NCBI GenBank assembly: GCA_015680685.1
Contig: MNCI01002812.1
Location: 406,440-439,138 of the forward strand
Origin: Gnetum montanum
Lineage: Eukaryota; Streptophyta; Gnetopsida; Gnetales; Gnetaceae
Direction of reading: 5' to 3'
DNA length: 32,699 nt
Shown in pieces: positions 31,801-32,699 of the stretch. Made by a program: the position numbers and the translations under genes. Every line of letters begins with the position of its first letter. Position 1 is the stretch's first letter. The notes under the pieces are model-generated. The model had not been told where the DNA came from. It saw only the letters and a program-made list of their open reading frames with translations, and did not search any database.

Positions 31801-32699
31801 TGGGGCACAAAATCTCATAAGCAGGAATTGAGGTCAATGCTAAAAAAATAAGGGTCATCCAAGGAATAACCCACCAACCAGAAATAGTTAAAGATGCTTG
31901 GTCATTCCTTGGACATACTAGCTATTACTAGCAACTTATAGAGAAATTCTCTAAGATTGCAAAGTCGTTGTTGCAGCTAACAAAAAAATTGCTCCTTTTG
32001 TCTAGACCCCAGAATGTGAAAAAGCATTCTAGCAACTAAAAGAAAAGCTTGTGGAGACTCTAATTCTACAAGCACCTGATTGGTCTAGACCTTTTCATAT
32101 TATGAAAAACACATCAAATTATACTTTGGGAGCTATGCTGATGCAATTAGATGACAAGAAACATCCATACTACATCCACTGCACTAGCTAAAACATTGTG
32201 GGTGCACAACTAAACTACACCACCACGGAGAAAGAGTTGATGGTTGTGGTGTTCGCTCTAGAAAAGTTCAGGCACTATGTGCTTGGATACAAAGTGTTTA
32301 TGCACATAGACCATAGTTTCATCTACTTCCTAATGAACAAGCCAATGGTAAGCTCCCATGTCATATGATGGCTAGTGATCTTGCAAGATTTCGATCTCAC
32401 AATGGTAGATCAAAAGGACACTGAGAATGTGGTTGCTGATCACTTGTTTCAGTTACAATGGAATGATAAAGAGGAAGAAAGCCCACTCTGGCATGTTTCC
32501 TGATGAAGTCCTCTTTGTTGTGGCTATCACTGAACAAATGCCTAATGAGCCAAAATGATATAAAAACATTCTCACCTATCTTCTCACTCAACAAATGCCA
32601 CAAGGGTTGGACCACCAGTAGAAATAATAATTTCCTCACCAAGTAAAGCACTTCATGGAGATCAACAGACACCTCTATAAGGTGTGCGTTGATGGCCTG
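31801..32699 (+). pseudogene. Element C RT-adjacent RNase H and start of integrase region (cut by window end)
   Basis: SFLGHTSYY near 31900 marks the RT connection, then LGAMLMQLDDKKHPYYIHC, QLNYTTTEKELMVVVFALEK at 32210-32270, FRHYVLGYKVFMHIDH, and ENVVADHLF near 32425, the standard Ty3 RNase H with its acidic residues. The last 200 bp (FPDEVLFVVAI, VKHFMEINRHLYK) belong to the pre-integrase segment. Multiple stops. Integrase and 3' LTR must lie beyond the window if present. Confidence 0.82.

Overview
This window is repeat-dominated nuclear DNA of a vascular plant. The evidence is plant-type Ty3/gypsy LTR retrotransposons (Tat/Retand-like and Athila-like), a plant-style AKR4 aldo-keto reductase relic and a plant-style XPB helicase relic. 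Density and decay suggest a large genome; the species cannot be told from the sequence. No intact host gene and no tRNA, rRNA or CRISPR was seen.

Layout. (1) Positions 1-10019 hold element D, read on the minus strand: LTR region 8315-10019, primer-binding site at 8293-8310, a leader full of a short CGTA motif (7607-8292), gag-protease (7606 down to 3483), a spacer with 30-bp repeats, and a convergent plus-strand gene (1-2930) with introns and a poly(A) signal. No reverse transcriptase, RNase H or integrase is visible, so D looks non-autonomous. An antisense gene near the 3' end has precedent in Tat/Retand elements. (2) 10.2-11.77 kb holds two host-gene relics on the minus strand: an XPB N-terminal fragment and a full-length, intron-free, mutated aldo-keto reductase copy. 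(3) 12.1-17.38 kb is element A, an Athila-like copy, 5'-truncated, with gag-protease in one frame, no polymerase, a long non-coding part and a 3' LTR. (4) 17.38-23.1 kb is element B, a very decayed AT-rich Ty3 element ordered gag, protease, RNase H, RT, RNase H, integrase; its 3' region runs to about 24.37 kb. (5) 24.4-26.7 kb is mixed, with LTR-like pieces and a GC-richer island that may be another gene relic. (6) 26.695 kb to the end is element C, the same family as A, with 5' LTR, tRNA-Asp-type primer site, gag, protease, RT and RNase H, cut off by the window end.

How it fits together. D could only move with polymerase functions supplied by a partner element. A and C are paralogues and can be compared directly: this exposes the polymerase loss in A and a small inverted segment between two N bases in C. 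Stops inside the retroelement frames are mostly TAG or TAA where the family has glutamine, the pattern expected from deamination of methylated cytosine.

The least explained signals are the dispersed palindromic AGCGTATACGCT / GCGTAAAC motif family in D's leader and LTR, the two LTR promoter modules with near-identical internal spacing, and the spliced antisense gene.
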